NCBI RefSeq assembly: GCF_027409185.1
Contig: NC_084469.1
Location: forward strand, 103,293,835-103,357,834
Direction of reading: 5' to 3'
Length of the DNA stretch: 64,000 nt
DNA from: Cynocephalus volans
Taxonomy: Eukaryota > Chordata > Mammalia > Dermoptera > Cynocephalidae
Shown piece by piece: positions 28,876 through 39,775 of the stretch. How positions within the stretch are numbered: the stretch's first letter is position 1; each line of letters opens with the position of its first letter. The notes beneath the pieces were generated by a model. The model searched no databases. It saw nothing but the letters and a program-made list of their open reading frames with translations, and was not told the DNA's origin. The translations under genes and the position numbers were made by a program.

Positions 28876-28992
28876 GTCTTGTCCTCTTTTTTTTTTTTTT
28901 TTTTTTTTTGGAGGCTGGCCAGCTTGGGGATCAGAACCCTCAACTTTGGCGTTAATGTTGTAACACCGTGCTCTAACTGAGCTAACCAGCCA
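28876..28992 (-). repeat. t-SINE monomer
   Basis: Long poly-T and reverse monomer between perfect GCCAAGGCCCTATT duplications (28862-28875 and 28993-29006). Confidence 0.9.
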
Positions 28993-29299
28993 GCCAAGGC
29001 CCTATTATTTTGGAGGAGAGTTTTCTGAGACCAAATTACTGTACAGGAGCTTTCACGTAACTATGATTTGAGAGTAAATAGCTCACAAATTCCAAGTTCT
29101 CGTGATGCTTAGCAAATTTAAGTAGTGAACACTGGATTTCCTAAGTAGGTTTTGAGTGCTGTACTTCTCAGAGCCTCCCCATAAAAGGTATATGTGCTCA
29201 GTGGTCTTCATTGCAGTGTGGTAATGTCTAAAAATTGAAATCTGTAAATGTTAAAGCAGGTATATCCTTGTGATATTATGATATTTATATATTGGTTTT

Positions 29300-30170
29300 C
29301 ATCCACGGTTCCTGGCTCATGCTATTCTCTGAACTTCCTTTTTCTCCCTGGGGCAGGAAATTCTCTGACCTACCTTAGCTGATTGTAGGTCATAAGACCT
29401 CCATTACAGGAGGGGTCCTGCCCTATATCCAGGAGGAAGGAATGCTGCACAGAGAGGCAAGAAGAATCTGGACACACAGGCCTTGGTGGGTTTCCCCACC
29501 CAGGCTGTTAGTGTTAGATCAGGCCCTTTTTGTCTGATCACATTCGTACATGTTCTACACGGTTATCTGTGCTTCTGTCATGCCTACATAATGAAGCTTC
29601 CATAAAAACCCAAGAGCAGGGCCGGCCCGTGGCTCACTTGGGAGAGCGTGGTGCTGACACCACCAAGTCAAGGGTTAAGATCCCCTTACCGGTCATCTTT
29701 AAAAAAAAAAAAAAAAAACCCAAGAGCACAGGGTTTAAACACGTGGAGTTTCCTGGAGGGTGGTGTACCCAGGGAGGGCATGGAATCTCTGCACGCCATC
29801 CCCATACCTCGTCCTATGCACCTCTTCATCTGTATCCTTTGTAATATCCTTTATAATAAACCAGTAAATGTAAGAACACATTTCCCTGAGTTCTGTGAGC
29901 CACTCAAGCAAATTAATTGAACCCAAGGAGGGGGTTCTGGGAACCCTGATTTTTACCTGGTTGGTCAGAAGTTCCAGAGGACTGAACTTAGGACTGGCAT
30001 CTCAAGTGGGGGACAGTCTTGAGGACTGAGCTCTTAACTTGTGGGATCTGATGTTATCTCCAGGTAGACAGCATTGGAATTGAATGGAAGGCACCGAGCT
30101 GGTGTCCGCTATAGAATTTCTGGCTTGCTTGCCAGTGGGGAGAAGTCTCCACACGCTTGGTCATAGAAGT
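29300..30170 (+). mobile_element. ERV-type LTR-like repeat, copy 1
   Basis: Shares ordered segments with 58480-59070: GGAGGGTGGTGTACCCAGGG, CCTTTATAATAAACCAGTAA, GTTCTGTGAGCCACTC. The AATAAA-like segment and an adjacent body suggest an LTR. Family not named. Contains the short t-SINE at 29619. Confidence 0.45.
29619..29713 (+). repeat. t-SINE, short fused form
   Basis: The head of a left unit (GGCCGGCCCGTGGCTCACTT) is joined to the tail of a right unit (AAGTCAAGGGTTAAGATCCC). Perfect 15-bp duplications AAAAACCCAAGAGCA at 29604-29618 and 29714-29728. Confidence 0.92.
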
Positions 30171-30450
30171 TGGTCTTCTGTGCTGATGATTGTGCCGTGG
30201 GAGCAGAGGAAAGGCTGTGTGTGTTTTTCCCACTCTCTCCATCCTTCTTACGGAATATACCATATAGTCATTAACAAAACGGTGAGATTTATATGCACCC
30301 ACATGGAAAGATGGCCAGGATATGAAATTAAGTAACAAAAGTAAGTTTCAGAAGAGCGTGTAGATAAATTCCCCAAAGTGGAATTGCTGGGTTAAAAGGT
30401 ATGTGCATTTACATGCATTAGGATGGCTATATCAAAAAAACAGAAAGTAG

Positions 30451-30507
30451 TCAAAGGTTTGGATCCCCGTGCCGGCCAGCCACCAACAAACCCAGAAAAT
30501 AAAAAGT
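30451..30507 (+). repeat. t-SINE, 5'-truncated
   Basis: Begins in the T-arm (TCAAAGGTTTGGATCCCCGT) and ends in an A-rich tail. Confidence 0.7.
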
Positions 30508-30539
30508 GTTGACAAAGCTATGGAGAAATTAGAACCCTT

Positions 30540-30640
30540 GGGGTTGGCTGGTTAGCTGAGTTGGTTAGAGTGCCACCTTGTAACACCAAAGTTCGGACCC
30601 CTGTACCAGCCAGCCACCCCCTGCCCCGTCCCCGGAAAAG
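30540..30640 (+). repeat. t-SINE monomer
   Basis: GGCTGGTTAGCTGAGTTGGT head, slightly deleted anticodon arm, C-rich tail. Confidence 0.8.
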
Positions 30641-30916
30641 CCTCATACACTGTTGGTGGGAAACAGTAGGGCAGTTCCTTGAAAAATTAAACAGTTACTA
30701 CATCATCTAGCAATTCCAGTTCTGGGTATGTACCTGAAAGCACTGACAGCAGGGACTCAAACAGATGTTTGCACACCCATGTGCCCCGTAGCATGATTCA
30801 CAACAGCCAAAAGGTGGAAGCAACCCACGTGTCCATCGACGGATGAACAGATACACACAGTGTGGTCTGTTCATACAATGGAATATGATTCAGCCTTAGA
30901 AAGGAAGGAAATTCTG

Positions 30917-31086
30917 GGCCGGCCCGTGGCTCACTCGGGAGAGTGCGGTGCTGATAACACCAAGGCCCCGGGTTTGGATCCCATATACGGATGGCCGGTT
31001 CGCTCACTGGCTGAGCGTGGTGCTGACAACACCAAGTCAAGGGTTAAGATCCCCTTACCGGTCATCTTTTAAAAAAAAAAAAAAAA
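30917..31086 (+). repeat. t-SINE dimer, nearly intact
   Basis: Almost identical to the 25389 copy. Perfect 19-bp duplications AGAAAGGAAGGAAATTCTG at 30898-30916 and 31087-31105, the longest in the window, so likely recent. Confidence 0.96.
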
Positions 31087-31400
31087 AGAAAGGAAGGAAA
31101 TTCTGACACACGTTGCAACATGGATGAACCTAGAAAACACTATGCTCAGTGAAATAAGCCAGTCACAAAAGGACATATGATGATTCTGTTTATATGAGGT
31201 CCCTAGAATAGGCAAACTCATAAGAGACAGAAAGTAGGATTGAGGTTACCAGGGGCTCAGGGCAGGAGGAAAGGGGACTTGTTCCTTAATGCGGACAAGT
31301 TTCTGTTTGAGAAGATAAAGTTCTGGAAATAGTGGTGATGTTTACATAATATATGAATGTACTCAATGTACTGAACTGTACATTTAAAAACGGTTAATAT

Positions 31401-31557
31401 AAAGGCCGGCCCGTGGCTCACTCGGTAGAGTGCGGTGCTGATAACACCAAGGCCACGGGTTCGGATCCTATATAGGGATGGCCGGTTTGCTCACTGGCTG
31501 AGCGTGGTGCTGACAACACCAAGCCAAGGGTTGAGATCCCCTTACCGGTCATCTTTT

Positions 31558-31588
<31 letters not shown>
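31401..31588 (+). repeat. t-SINE dimer
   Basis: Full dimer with (AAAT)n tail and perfect AAAACGGTTAATAT duplications (31387-31400 and 31589-31602). Confidence 0.95.
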
Positions 31589-31671
31589 AAAACGGTTAAT
31601 ATGGTAAACTTCATGTTATATATATATATATCTCTTACCACACACAAAGAACAGTGCATGTTTGTCATTTT

Positions 31672-31771
31672 TGTTTTTGTTTTTTTTTGCGGCTGGCCAG
31701 TATGGGGATCTGAACCCTTGACCTTGGTGTTACAAGGCTGTGCTCTAACCAACTGAGCGAACCAGCCAGCC
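31672..31771 (-). repeat. t-SINE monomer
   Basis: Well-preserved reverse monomer. TTGTCATTTT flanks both sides. A (TA)n run lies just before it at 31617-31632. Confidence 0.88.
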
Positions 31772-31867
31772 TGCATTTGTCATTTTGATCAGTACAGTGG
31801 GCTCTCCGTATCCTCGTGTCCTGCATCCTCGGATTCAACCAACTGTATATCGAAAATATTCAAAATA

Positions 31868-31962
31868 TGGTTAGAGCATGGGGTTATAACACCAAGGTCA
31901 AGAGTTTGGATCCCCATACTGGCCCGCTGCAAAAAAAAAAAAAAAAGAAGAAAAGAAAGAAA
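31868..31962 (+). repeat. t-SINE, 5'-truncated monomer
   Basis: Starts within the A box (ATGGTTAGAGCATGG), has a B box and a long A tail. ATATTCAAAAT and GTATTCAAAAT flank it. Confidence 0.8.
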
Positions 31963-32096
31963 GTATTCAAAATAAATAACAATTCAACAGTACAAATAAT
32001 ATAAATTAAACAGTACTGTATAACCACTATTTGCATAGCACTTACATGGTGCTAGGTATCATGAGTTATCTACAGATGATTGAAAGTGTGCACGGT

Positions 32097-32199
32097 GGGG
32101 CCGGCCGGTGAGCTCAGTTGGTTAGAGCACAGTGTTATAACACCAAGGCCAAGAGTTCGGATCCCTGTATTGGCCAGCTGCCAAAAAAACAAACAAATA
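32097..32199 (+). repeat. t-SINE monomer
   Basis: GGTGAGCTCAGTTGGTTAGAG A box, GAGTTCGGATCCC B box, short CAAACAAATA tail. Confidence 0.85.
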
Positions 32200-32284
32200 T
32201 AAATTAGGGAAAGGAAGAGGGCCCAGTGGGGTTGGTAAGGGAGGAGGGAAATATGATGGTGTCGTGGGTATATACAAGGAGACT

Positions 32285-32690
32285 TGATGGAGTTTGGATG
32301 TGTTGTACCCTCCAAAACTCGTGTGGAAATTCGATCTCCAATGTGGCAGTGTTGGAAAGTGATTGAGTCATGGGGGCGGATCCCTCATGAATGGATTAAT
32401 GCTCTCCCTGGGGGGGGGGGGATTAATGAGTGAATTCTCGCTCTATTAGTTCCCGCGAGAGCTCGCTGCTTAAAAAGACCCTGGCACCTTCTCTCTCTTG
32501 CTTCCTCTCGCCATGTGATCTGCTTGTACCCGCCGGCTGCCTGCCACTTTCCACCATGAGTAGAAGCAGCCTGAGGCCCATGCCAGATGCAGCTGTCCCA
32601 GAATTGTAAGCCAATAAACCTCTTTCCTTTATAAATTACCCCATCTCAGGTGTTTCTGTTATAGCAACACAAAACGGACTAAAACAAGAC
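32285..32690 (+). mobile_element. MaLR/MST-type solo LTR, copy 1
   Basis: LTR-like repeat about 80-90% similar by eye to 41154-41546: GTTTGGATGTGTTGTACC, GATTGAGTCATGGGGGCGGA, AATAAACC poly(A) segment, ending AACGGACTAAAACA. Contains a 12-base G run near 32411. No internal region. Confidence 0.6.
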
Positions 32691-32726
32691 TTCAAAAATT
32701 TCATGGAAAGATTTGTATTATCTTTT

Positions 32727-32798
32727 TTTGGCAACCCTTGACCTTGGTATTATAACACCATGCTCTAACCAACTGAGCTAATTCTAACCAGGCAGCCC
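32727..32798 (-). repeat. t-SINE monomer with internal loss
   Basis: The tail-side part is deleted and the head retained. TGTATTATCTTTT and TGTATAATCTTTT flank it (12 of 13). Confidence 0.8.
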
Positions 32799-32836
32799 TG
32801 TATAATCTTTTAATTTTATTTTTCCATGGAATTTTT

Positions 32837-33003
32837 TTTTTCTTTTTAAAGATGACTGGAAAGGGGATCTTAACCCTTGACTTGGTGTTGTCAGCACCAC
32901 ACTCTCCCAAGTGAGCTAAATGGCCATCCCTATATAGGGATCCGAACCCATAGCCTTGGAGTTATCAGCACCACACTCTCCCAAGTGAGCCATGGGCCAG
33001 CCC
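32837..33003 (-). repeat. t-SINE dimer
   Basis: Reverse dimer with perfect 17-bp TTTTCCATGGAATTTTT duplications at 32820-32836 and 33004-33020. Confidence 0.95.
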
Positions 33004-33080
33004 TTTTCCATGGAATTTTTGAAATATTGTCATACACATAATCAAAACTCACCAGACTGTACAATTTAAGTACATGCAGA

Positions 33081-33190
33081 GCTGGCTGGTTAGCTCAGTT
33101 GGTTAGAGCGTGGTGTTATAGCACCAGGGTCAAGGTTTCAGACCCTGTACCCAGTCAGCTGAAAAAGATAAAAAATAAAAATAAAATTGG
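33081..33190 (+). repeat. t-SINE monomer
   Basis: Near-canonical A box (GGTTAGCTCAGTTGGTTAGA), a mutated B box and an A-rich tail. Confidence 0.85.
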
Positions 33191-33289
33191 GTTATTTGTC
33201 TGTTTATAAAGATAAATAAATAAAAATAAAATAAGTAAATACATGTAGTTGTATATCAATCATTCCTCAATTAAGCAGTTTTTTAAATT

Positions 33290-33864
33290 AATAGATTGTA
33301 GTTTTAGGATTACAGAAAATTGAGCAGATTATACAGAGAGTCCCTATATTCCCCTCCCCCAAATCCCTTTTCCACTGTGGCTAAAAATTAACAATATGCA
33401 GAATTTGAAAAATATGTAAAGTGAACAGGTGGCACTTTCCAGCAAAAACAACTGGGATGCATCTTGCTTTAGTGCAGAGCATTTGTTACAACTGATGAAC
33501 ATGTCTTTACAGCTAAAGTCTATAGTTTGTTAGGATTCTGTCCTGGTGTTGTACATTCTGTGTGTTTTGCCGAATGTGTGATGTCGTGTGTCCGTTATAG
33601 TATCACACAAAATTTTCACTGCCCTCAAAATCCTCTGTGCTCCACCTATGCGTTCCTTCCTCTCTCTCCCCTAATTTCTAGCAATTACTGTTTTATTGTC
33701 TCCATAGTTTCGTTTTTCCCAGAATGTCATATAGTTGAAATCATACAGTATGTAGCCTTTTCAGACTAGCTTCTTTCATGTAGTAAAATAGTATTTAAGT
33801 TTCCTCTATGTCTTTTCATGGCTTGAGAACTCATTTCATTTTTCTTTCTTTCTTTCTTTTCTTT

Positions 33865-33896
<32 letters not shown>

Positions 33897-34080
33897 ATTG
33901 ACGGCTGGCCAGTAGGGGGTCCAAACTCTTGCCCTTGGTGTTATGATCATTTCTTTTCTTTTCTTTTTTTTCCTCCTCCTCCTCCGCCAATCATTACTTT
34001 TCTACCATGGAATATATTCCACTGTCTGAATGTGCCACAGTATGTTTATCCATTCTCCTACGGAAGGACATCTTGGTTAC
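33290..34080 (-). repeat. Old L1 3'-end fragment
   Basis: Antisense text includes GAATGTCATATAGTTGAAAT, CATACAGTATGTAGCCTTTT and GTTTATCCATTCTCC. Interrupted by a t-SINE (33871). A related piece is at 34540-34645. Subfamily uncertain. Confidence 0.4.
33871..33943 (-). repeat. t-SINE, 5'-truncated
   Basis: Only the tail-side half follows the poly-T. A TTTC/TTTTC microsatellite lies at 33841-33890. Confidence 0.75.
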
Positions 34081-34081
34081 T

Positions 34082-34540
34082 TCAGGGTTGGGTTTTGACA
34101 GGTGGCAGTGGAGGGCACAGCTGGACGAGTCTGTGGCGTGCGCTGACCACCAGAGGGCGCCAGAGCCCCCTTTGCTCTCTCTGGGTTTCCCCACCGGCTC
34201 TAATCCACCTGACCTAGGCTTGATCTGGTCTTTGCCCTATGTTCGGGTTGATCTGGAAACCATTTTTGGGAAAAGTTAATTCGGACTTCCTTTCTTTGGA
34301 GTAAAAAACAGAGTTTTATGACTAGATATTTCCTTGGAATCGATGGTGGTTTTCTGGCTTCAGCATTTACAGACCTTGTCCAGAATGACGGGCTAGTTAG
34401 TATCTTGCTGCCAAAGAATTTCACTGAAGTGCCAGCTGGACCATCCATCTGTAGACCTGAGCTTAGCGGTGGGGACGGCGGGGAGAGAAAACATCCCCAA
34501 ATCCTGATTTACTAGGAGCGCGATGCCAGCAGCCCCTTGC
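34082..34540. other. Spacer without recognised feature
   Basis: Mixed-composition sequence between two L1-like pieces. I see no gene or nameable repeat. Confidence 0.35.
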
Positions 34541-34729
34541 CCCAAAATGCTCATTTCTTTTCATTGCTGAATTATTCCTCCATATGCATACACCACAGTT
34601 TATTTATCCATTCTCCTACTGAAGGACACCTTGGTTACTTCTTGGGAGGGAGCTAGACTTTAACCTAGAGGTCATTGGGGTGGGACATGCATTTTCCCAT
34701 CCCCCCTCAGGATTCTCACAAACATACCC

Positions 34730-35170
34730 TGTGTCACCCTCCAGTTCCTGCCCCCAGGGCCTTTGCTCCTGCTGTTCCCTCCACCTGGAGTGCCCTCCCC
34801 ACCCCATCTCTGCCTGGCAAACCCAATATTCAAACTTCCCTCCCCCTTCACTTGCTCATTGGTAAGATGCACCTTTCACCACCCACTGGGCACTTTTTTT
34901 TTTTGCGGCTGGCTGGTCTGGGGATCTGAACCCTTGATCTTGGTGTTACAACGTGCCCTCTAACTAACTGAGCTAACCGGCCAGCCCAGAGATCCCTTTC
35001 TGTAGCCTCTTGTTTGGATTTGTATTTCTTCCTAGCACTCACTGTTTTCTCTTTCCATCTCCCCCACTGGATAAAGGTCTAAAGGAGCAGAAGTTTCTCT
35101 CTTGTTCACTACCAACTCTGCAGTACCTGCTGCGTCGTACACACTCAGTCATTATTTGTAGTTAAATGAG
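34730..35170 (-). repeat. L2-type LINE fragment
   Basis: CCCAGGGCCTTTGCTCCTGC, TTCCCTCCACCTGGAGTGCC and, after the t-SINE, CTCTGCAGTACCTGCTG. Typical L2 3' text. Confidence 0.6.
34892..34987 (-). repeat. t-SINE monomer
   Basis: Poly-T, GCGGCTGGCTGG, B-box complement, ending ACCGGCCAGCCC. Inserted in L2. Confidence 0.88.
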
Positions 35171-36179
35171 TGAATTTACATCCTTGCACCTTCTGCTCCT
35201 TGGAGAGGGCTTTGATGTGACCTCCCAGAAACATCCTGATTTGCTGCACACATAAAATCCTGCCCATTGATTGAGCAATGATTGGCACCTGCTGGATCCC
35301 AGGTATTAGATCCCAGTGGCCATAGGTTATTTTTAGGTTTGTTGCCATCATAACGCTTTTTATTTCAAAGACCGAGAATCTTAATTATCCCCCTAATCCT
35401 CCCATTGTGAGGCCACAGCTCAAAGGCTGTCCACTTTAGCATGTGGTCAGTAGAAGGTTCCTTTGCCTGCAAAATGTCAGACCACTGCACCATGAAACTC
35501 TGCTTTGAAATGTTGCTTCCAGAACAGTCCAGGCCTATTGTGAGCCTTTCTGCACTTTAAACATTGTAAACTTGATCTACAGAGATGGAAATTATTCATA
35601 TGGATATAAAAACGGTACCAGTATCTTTTTCCTTTTTGGCTATACCTCGGCACCTATGCGACCATGTTCTCGGAGGGATGAAGGTGACATTGGTAGCATA
35701 CAATGTTACCATGGAGACAACTGGGCCTGGTTCTATTAGCTACAATCATGCTAACTATTATGCTGGCAAAAAGGGAAGAAATTAATACACCGGCTGCTCC
35801 TAGAATCAATGACTGCTGCAAAGTCTGTGTTAGCTGTGTTTCTGTTGATGGATCAGTTAGTATCTCTTGGAACCATCAGGAAGCTAGAATATGCAAAATC
35901 ACCAGAGGGAATATCAGAAAAATCTTCCTGTCTACCCCCTTGTTGAAGGTTCTGTCTCAGATTAAAAGCAGGATGCAGCAGAAATGTTTGCACCATTAGT
36001 TTTACAGCACACATGCATGCATGCACACACAAAGAACAAAAAATCCATCTTGAAAGTTCATATTTGGCCAATGAACAAATCTGAAGAAAGGTAAGAGGAG
36101 ATGAGGGTATGCCTCTACAGGCTTTTTAGCAGATTTTACTCTTATTTCAGTAGGTTCAGCTTTTCATCTGATTAATTGA
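35171..36179. other. Unassigned 1-kb stretch
   Basis: Scattered short ORFs (such as 35585-35785) with no recognisable protein. No repeat I can name. Confidence 0.35.
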
Positions 36180-36234
36180 TTTTTTTTTTTTTTTTTTTTT
36201 GGTGGCTGGCCAGTCCGGGGATCTGAACCTGTGA
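36180..36234 (-). repeat. t-SINE, heavily truncated
   Basis: Poly-T plus GGTGGCTGGCCAGTCCGGGG and the B-box complement only. Confidence 0.7.
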
Positions 36235-36492
36235 TATCTAATGAATTTTCTCATGGGAGGTTTTCTATAGTTATCTTATGTGGCAGCCAGTAACATTTGC
36301 TGTAATTAGAATTTAATAATAACAGCAAATGTGATGATAGCCACTATGGAAAAGAGTAGGGCAGTTCCTCAGGAAATTAAAAGTAGAATTACCATATGAT
36401 CCAGCAAAATTTAAAAAAAAAAAAAAGATGTCTTAAACAACTTTGTCATCAAACATTATCAAGATTGATAAACATTAGAATTAGAAATTTTT

Positions 36493-36662
36493 TTTTTTTT
36501 TTTTTTTAAAAGATGACTGGTAAGGGGATCTTAACCCTTGACTTGGTGTTGTCAGCACCACACTCAGCCAGTGAGCGAACCGGCCATCCGTATATGGGAT
36601 ACGAACCCGGGGCCTTGGTGTTATCAGCACCACACTCTCCCAAGTGAGCCACGGGCCGGCCC
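36493..36662 (-). repeat. t-SINE dimer
   Basis: Reverse dimer with perfect 16-bp AGAATTAGAAATTTTT duplications (36477-36492 and 36663-36678). Confidence 0.95.
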
Positions 36663-36699
36663 AGAATTAGAAATTTTTGTTCACTTAAAAGATACTCTT

Positions 36700-36792
36700 G
36701 GGCTGGCCCGTGGCTCACTCGGGAGAGTGTGGTTCTGACAACACCAAGTCAAGGGTTAAGATCCCCTCACCGGTCATCTTTTTTTTTTAAAA
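36700..36792 (+). repeat. t-SINE, short fused form
   Basis: Same left-head/right-tail structure as 29619 and 58715. Perfect AAAAGATACTCTT duplications (36687-36699 and 36793-36805). Confidence 0.92.
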
Positions 36793-36819
36793 AAAAGATA
36801 CTCTTAAGAAAGTGAAAGG

Positions 36820-36922
36820 GTCTGGCTGGTAGACTCAGTTGGTTAGAGTGTGGTGTTACACCACCAAGGTCAAGGGTTTGGATCCCTGCACCCGCCAGCC
36901 ACCAAAATAAGAAGAAAAAAGA
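36820..36922 (+). repeat. t-SINE monomer
   Basis: Monomer between AAGAAAGTGAAAGG and AAGAAAATGAAAGG (13 of 14). Confidence 0.88.
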
Positions 36923-37354
36923 AAGAAAATGAAAGGATAGGACACTGAGTGGAAGCAATTGGTTCATATTCAAGAATATATAAAGAGCTTCTTGCAATCA
37001 ATAAAACAGGAAAAGCAATGAATACATAAATGGCTAAAAGACAGTCACTTCACCAAAACAAGATGTCCAGGTGGCCAAGGACCAATGAAAAGTAACCATG
37101 CAAATAAAAACTATGAAGCTGAACCCAGCTGTGACCAGGTAAACAGCACACCAAAAACACCATTTCCACTCGGGTGGCCCACCATAGCCACCACAATTGC
37201 TGCAGCTGCCACAAAAGCAGCTAGTCTCTATAGCACCAGTCCCTGCCACCATGCAGATGGCACACCAGATGCTCGACTGCATTGACACAAGGAGAGGCAC
37301 CAGTGGAGACCAAAAAAAAAAAAAAAGTTCCTCTCTCTCCACAAAGCACACTCC

Positions 37355-37475
37355 AGAGTAATAGAACAAGTATCTGCTATTCGATAATAGTAGGGGACCT
37401 GAACACACCTCTGTCAGCACCGGACAGATCACCTATGCAACAAATCAACAGAGGAACAGTTTGTCTGTTAGAGGG
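37355..37475 (+). repeat. L1 ORF2 endonuclease-region fragment
   Basis: One frame reads GDLNTPLSAPDRS, which resembles the conserved GDFNTPLS segment of the L1 endonuclease domain. The remainder is decayed. Confidence 0.5.
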
Positions 37476-37554
37476 AGAGAACAAATCCATGGTTATTAGA
37501 GCAGGGAGGGGTAAGGGGAGAGATTGCATAAGGGGCATAAAGAATAAGTATGAT

Positions 37555-37724
37555 CGGGCCGGCCCATGGCTCACTCGGGAGAGTGTGGTGCTGATAACGC
37601 CAAGGCCACGGGTTCGGATCCCATATAGGGATGGCCGGTTCGCTCACTGGGTGAGCGTGGTGCTGACAACACCAAGTCAAGGGTTAAGATCCCCTTACCG
37701 GTCATCTTTAAAAAAAAAAAAAAA
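37555..37724 (+). repeat. t-SINE dimer
   Basis: Full dimer with perfect AAAGAATAAGTATGAT duplications (37539-37554 and 37725-37740). Confidence 0.95.
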
Positions 37725-37789
37725 AAAGAATAAGTATGATTTGTAATGATGAATATACTAATAAAAAATAAAATTAAAAAAGTAAAACT

Positions 37790-38330
37790 ATAATAAGATA
37801 CTACTATATACTTTTCAGGGTGACTAAAAGAAAAAGGTTGACAATGGCAAGTGTTGATGAAGATATGGAGCCAACGGAACTCTCACTTGTTGCTGTAAGA
37901 AGTGAAAATTGGTACAAACACTTTGGAAAACTGTTTGGTTGAATCTACTAGAGTTAAATGTATGTGGTCCAGTAATTCCACTCCTAGATAATAGTCCATT
38001 TATTTAACCTTCAAAAGCAGGCAAAATAAAAACTATACTGGCATGATGCTGATAACACCAGGGTCAAGGATTCGGATCCCACACTGGCTAGTAACCAATA
38101 AAATAAAATAAAATAAAATAAAATAAAATAAAATAAACCAGGATGCTAGAAGACAGACTAGTGGTTACCTTTGGTGAGGAGAGATACAAATGTTCAAGAG
38201 GGGGTTGCTAGGGTGCTTATAATATTCCCTTTCTTGGCCTGGTTGTGGTTACATGGGTGTCTTCACTTTGTGATAACCCGTCGAGCTGCATACTTTTGAT
38301 CTGTGCATATTTCTAAATGTGTGCTTGCCT
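37790..38330 (+). repeat. L1 3'-end fragment
   Basis: Sense L1 3' text (GGTTGACAATGGCAAGTG, AGTAATTCCACTCCTAG, GACTAGTGGTTACC) interrupted by the SINE at 38040. Confidence 0.45.
38040..38137 (+). repeat. t-SINE, 5'-truncated, with (AAAAT)n tail
   Basis: Begins in the anticodon arm (GGCATGATGCTGATAACACC) and ends in at least seven AAAAT units. Confidence 0.75.
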
Positions 38331-38517
38331 GGAGTTAGCCAAACCCACATATAGGGCACAGACCTCCACAAGACCGCTCTTGATTCAGACACCAGCCACA
38401 AGTTCACAGGTCCCCAGGGCCACCCTCACTTCTGACCAGCTGGCCTCCAATTCAGGTGTCTACATGGATTCTCTCACATTCACTAGAATAATTCACAAAA
38501 CTAGAAAAAGCGCTACA

Positions 38518-38720
38518 CAGTTGAGCCTTGAACATCATGGGGGTTGCAGCACCGACCCCAAGCAGTGGAAAATCAGTGTACAACTTTCCCTGGGGTGACT
38601 GCCCTGCTACTCACCCCTAGCCCAGCGGGGTAGCTGTGTCATTACTTAAGTAGTAGTCTACTAACAAGTACTAGTGTACAATAGCTTACTGTTAGGTAGG
38701 CTACTTAACTGGTTAGGTAG
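38518..38720 (+). repeat. Interspersed repeat, class uncertain
   Basis: CAGTTGAGCCTTGAACATCA, then GGGTTGCAGCACCGACCCC, is a familiar mammalian repeat start, but I cannot name the family or find its other end. Confidence 0.3.
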
Positions 38721-39420
38721 CCTAACTAAAAATTTTTAACCAAAATAAACCAAAAATTTTTTAACCAAAAAATCCAAAAGTTTTAAAATCAACCCCCCCC
38801 CCAAATTTACCAATATACTTATTGAAAAAATTCACATATAAATGAACCAGCACAGTTCAAACCCAGGTTGCTGTAACTATAATTATAGCTTTAGTATACC
38901 AAAAGCATACAACTCAGAACTAGCCAAAGGGAGAGACGCACAGCACCGGGTCTGGGGGAATTCCAAGCACAAAGTTTACATTGTTTTCAGGGACCCATCT
39001 ACCCTCTTGGCACATCCATATTGGACAATATGCACAGAATATTGTCATCCATGGAAGTTCATCTGAGCTTGGGGTCCAGAATTTTTACTGGGGTTCCATT
39101 ATATAGGCATGACCGGTTGAATCATTTATTGCCCATAGGACTCCATCTCTGTCCCCTATTCCCCTCCAAGGAGATAGGGCTGATATTATGTGTCTCAAAG
39201 CCTTGTCCATCCAATCACATGGCTGGTCTTTCTGGTGAGGCTATCCCCCATCCTGAGTCATCTTGTCAGCATAAACTATCAAGGGCAGTTCAAGGGACCC
39301 ACCACGATCAACCAAGATACACCTATCACTCAGAAAATTCCAGCGGTTTAGAGGTTAACTCCCTGGAGCCAGGACTAAGGCCAGACCTCTGTTTAGGTAA
39401 TTCTTCCCTACACAATGTTA
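38721..39420. other. Spacer without recognised feature
   Basis: Includes short AAAATTTTT direct repeats near 38725-38790 and a nine-base C run near 38791. No gene seen. Confidence 0.35.
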
Positions 39421-39432
39421 CACTTCAATTTA

Positions 39433-39542
39433 TTTATTTATTTATTTTTTCTGGTGGCTAGCCAGTACAGGGATCCTAACCCTTGACCTTGGTTTTATCA
39501 ACACCATGCTCTAACCAACTGAGCTAACCAGACAGCCCCTAT
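39433..39542 (-). repeat. t-SINE monomer
   Basis: (TTTA)n tail and reverse monomer between perfect ACTTCAATTTA duplications (39422-39432 and 39543-39553). Confidence 0.9.
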
Positions 39543-39570
39543 ACTTCAATTTAAAATTGATCAAAATGGG

Positions 39571-39757
39571 CCGGCCCAAGGCTCACATGGGAGAGTGTGG
39601 TGCTGATAACACCAAAGCCACAGGTTCGGATCCCTATATAAGGATGGCCAGTTGGCTCACTTGGGAGAGCGTGGTGCTGACACCACCAAGTCAAGGGTTA
39701 AGATCCCCTTACCCGTCATCTTCTAAAAAAAAAAAAAATGAGTAAAAATAAATAAAT
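39571..39757 (+). repeat. t-SINE dimer
   Basis: Inserted next to the preceding SINE. Perfect 18-bp AAAATTGATCAAAATGGG duplications (39553-39570 and 39758-39775). The right unit has the GACACCACCAAGTC variant also seen in the short fused form. Confidence 0.95.
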
Positions 39758-39775
39758 AAAATTGATCAAAATGGG

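Larger units (their letters stand above)
30405..31620 (+). repeat. Single L1 3' end carrying four t-SINE insertions
   Basis: Sense L1 3'-end text runs in order through 30405-30440, 30510-30540, 30645-30916, 31106-31386 and 31603 on (for example CACAACAGCCAAAAGGTGGA, ACAATGGAATATGATTCAGC, TGAAATAAGCCAGTCACAAA). It is interrupted by SINEs at 30451, 30540, 30917 and 31401. Confidence 0.6.

Noticed and set aside
30860-31072. Recurring small ORFs reading GRPVAHSGECGADN...
   Set aside because: These are translations of the t-SINE dimer, present wherever a dimer occurs, not a gene family.
37282-37746. 154-codon ORF with NTPLSAPDRS
   Set aside because: It fuses an L1 endonuclease-region fragment with a t-SINE dimer; no continuous domain is present.
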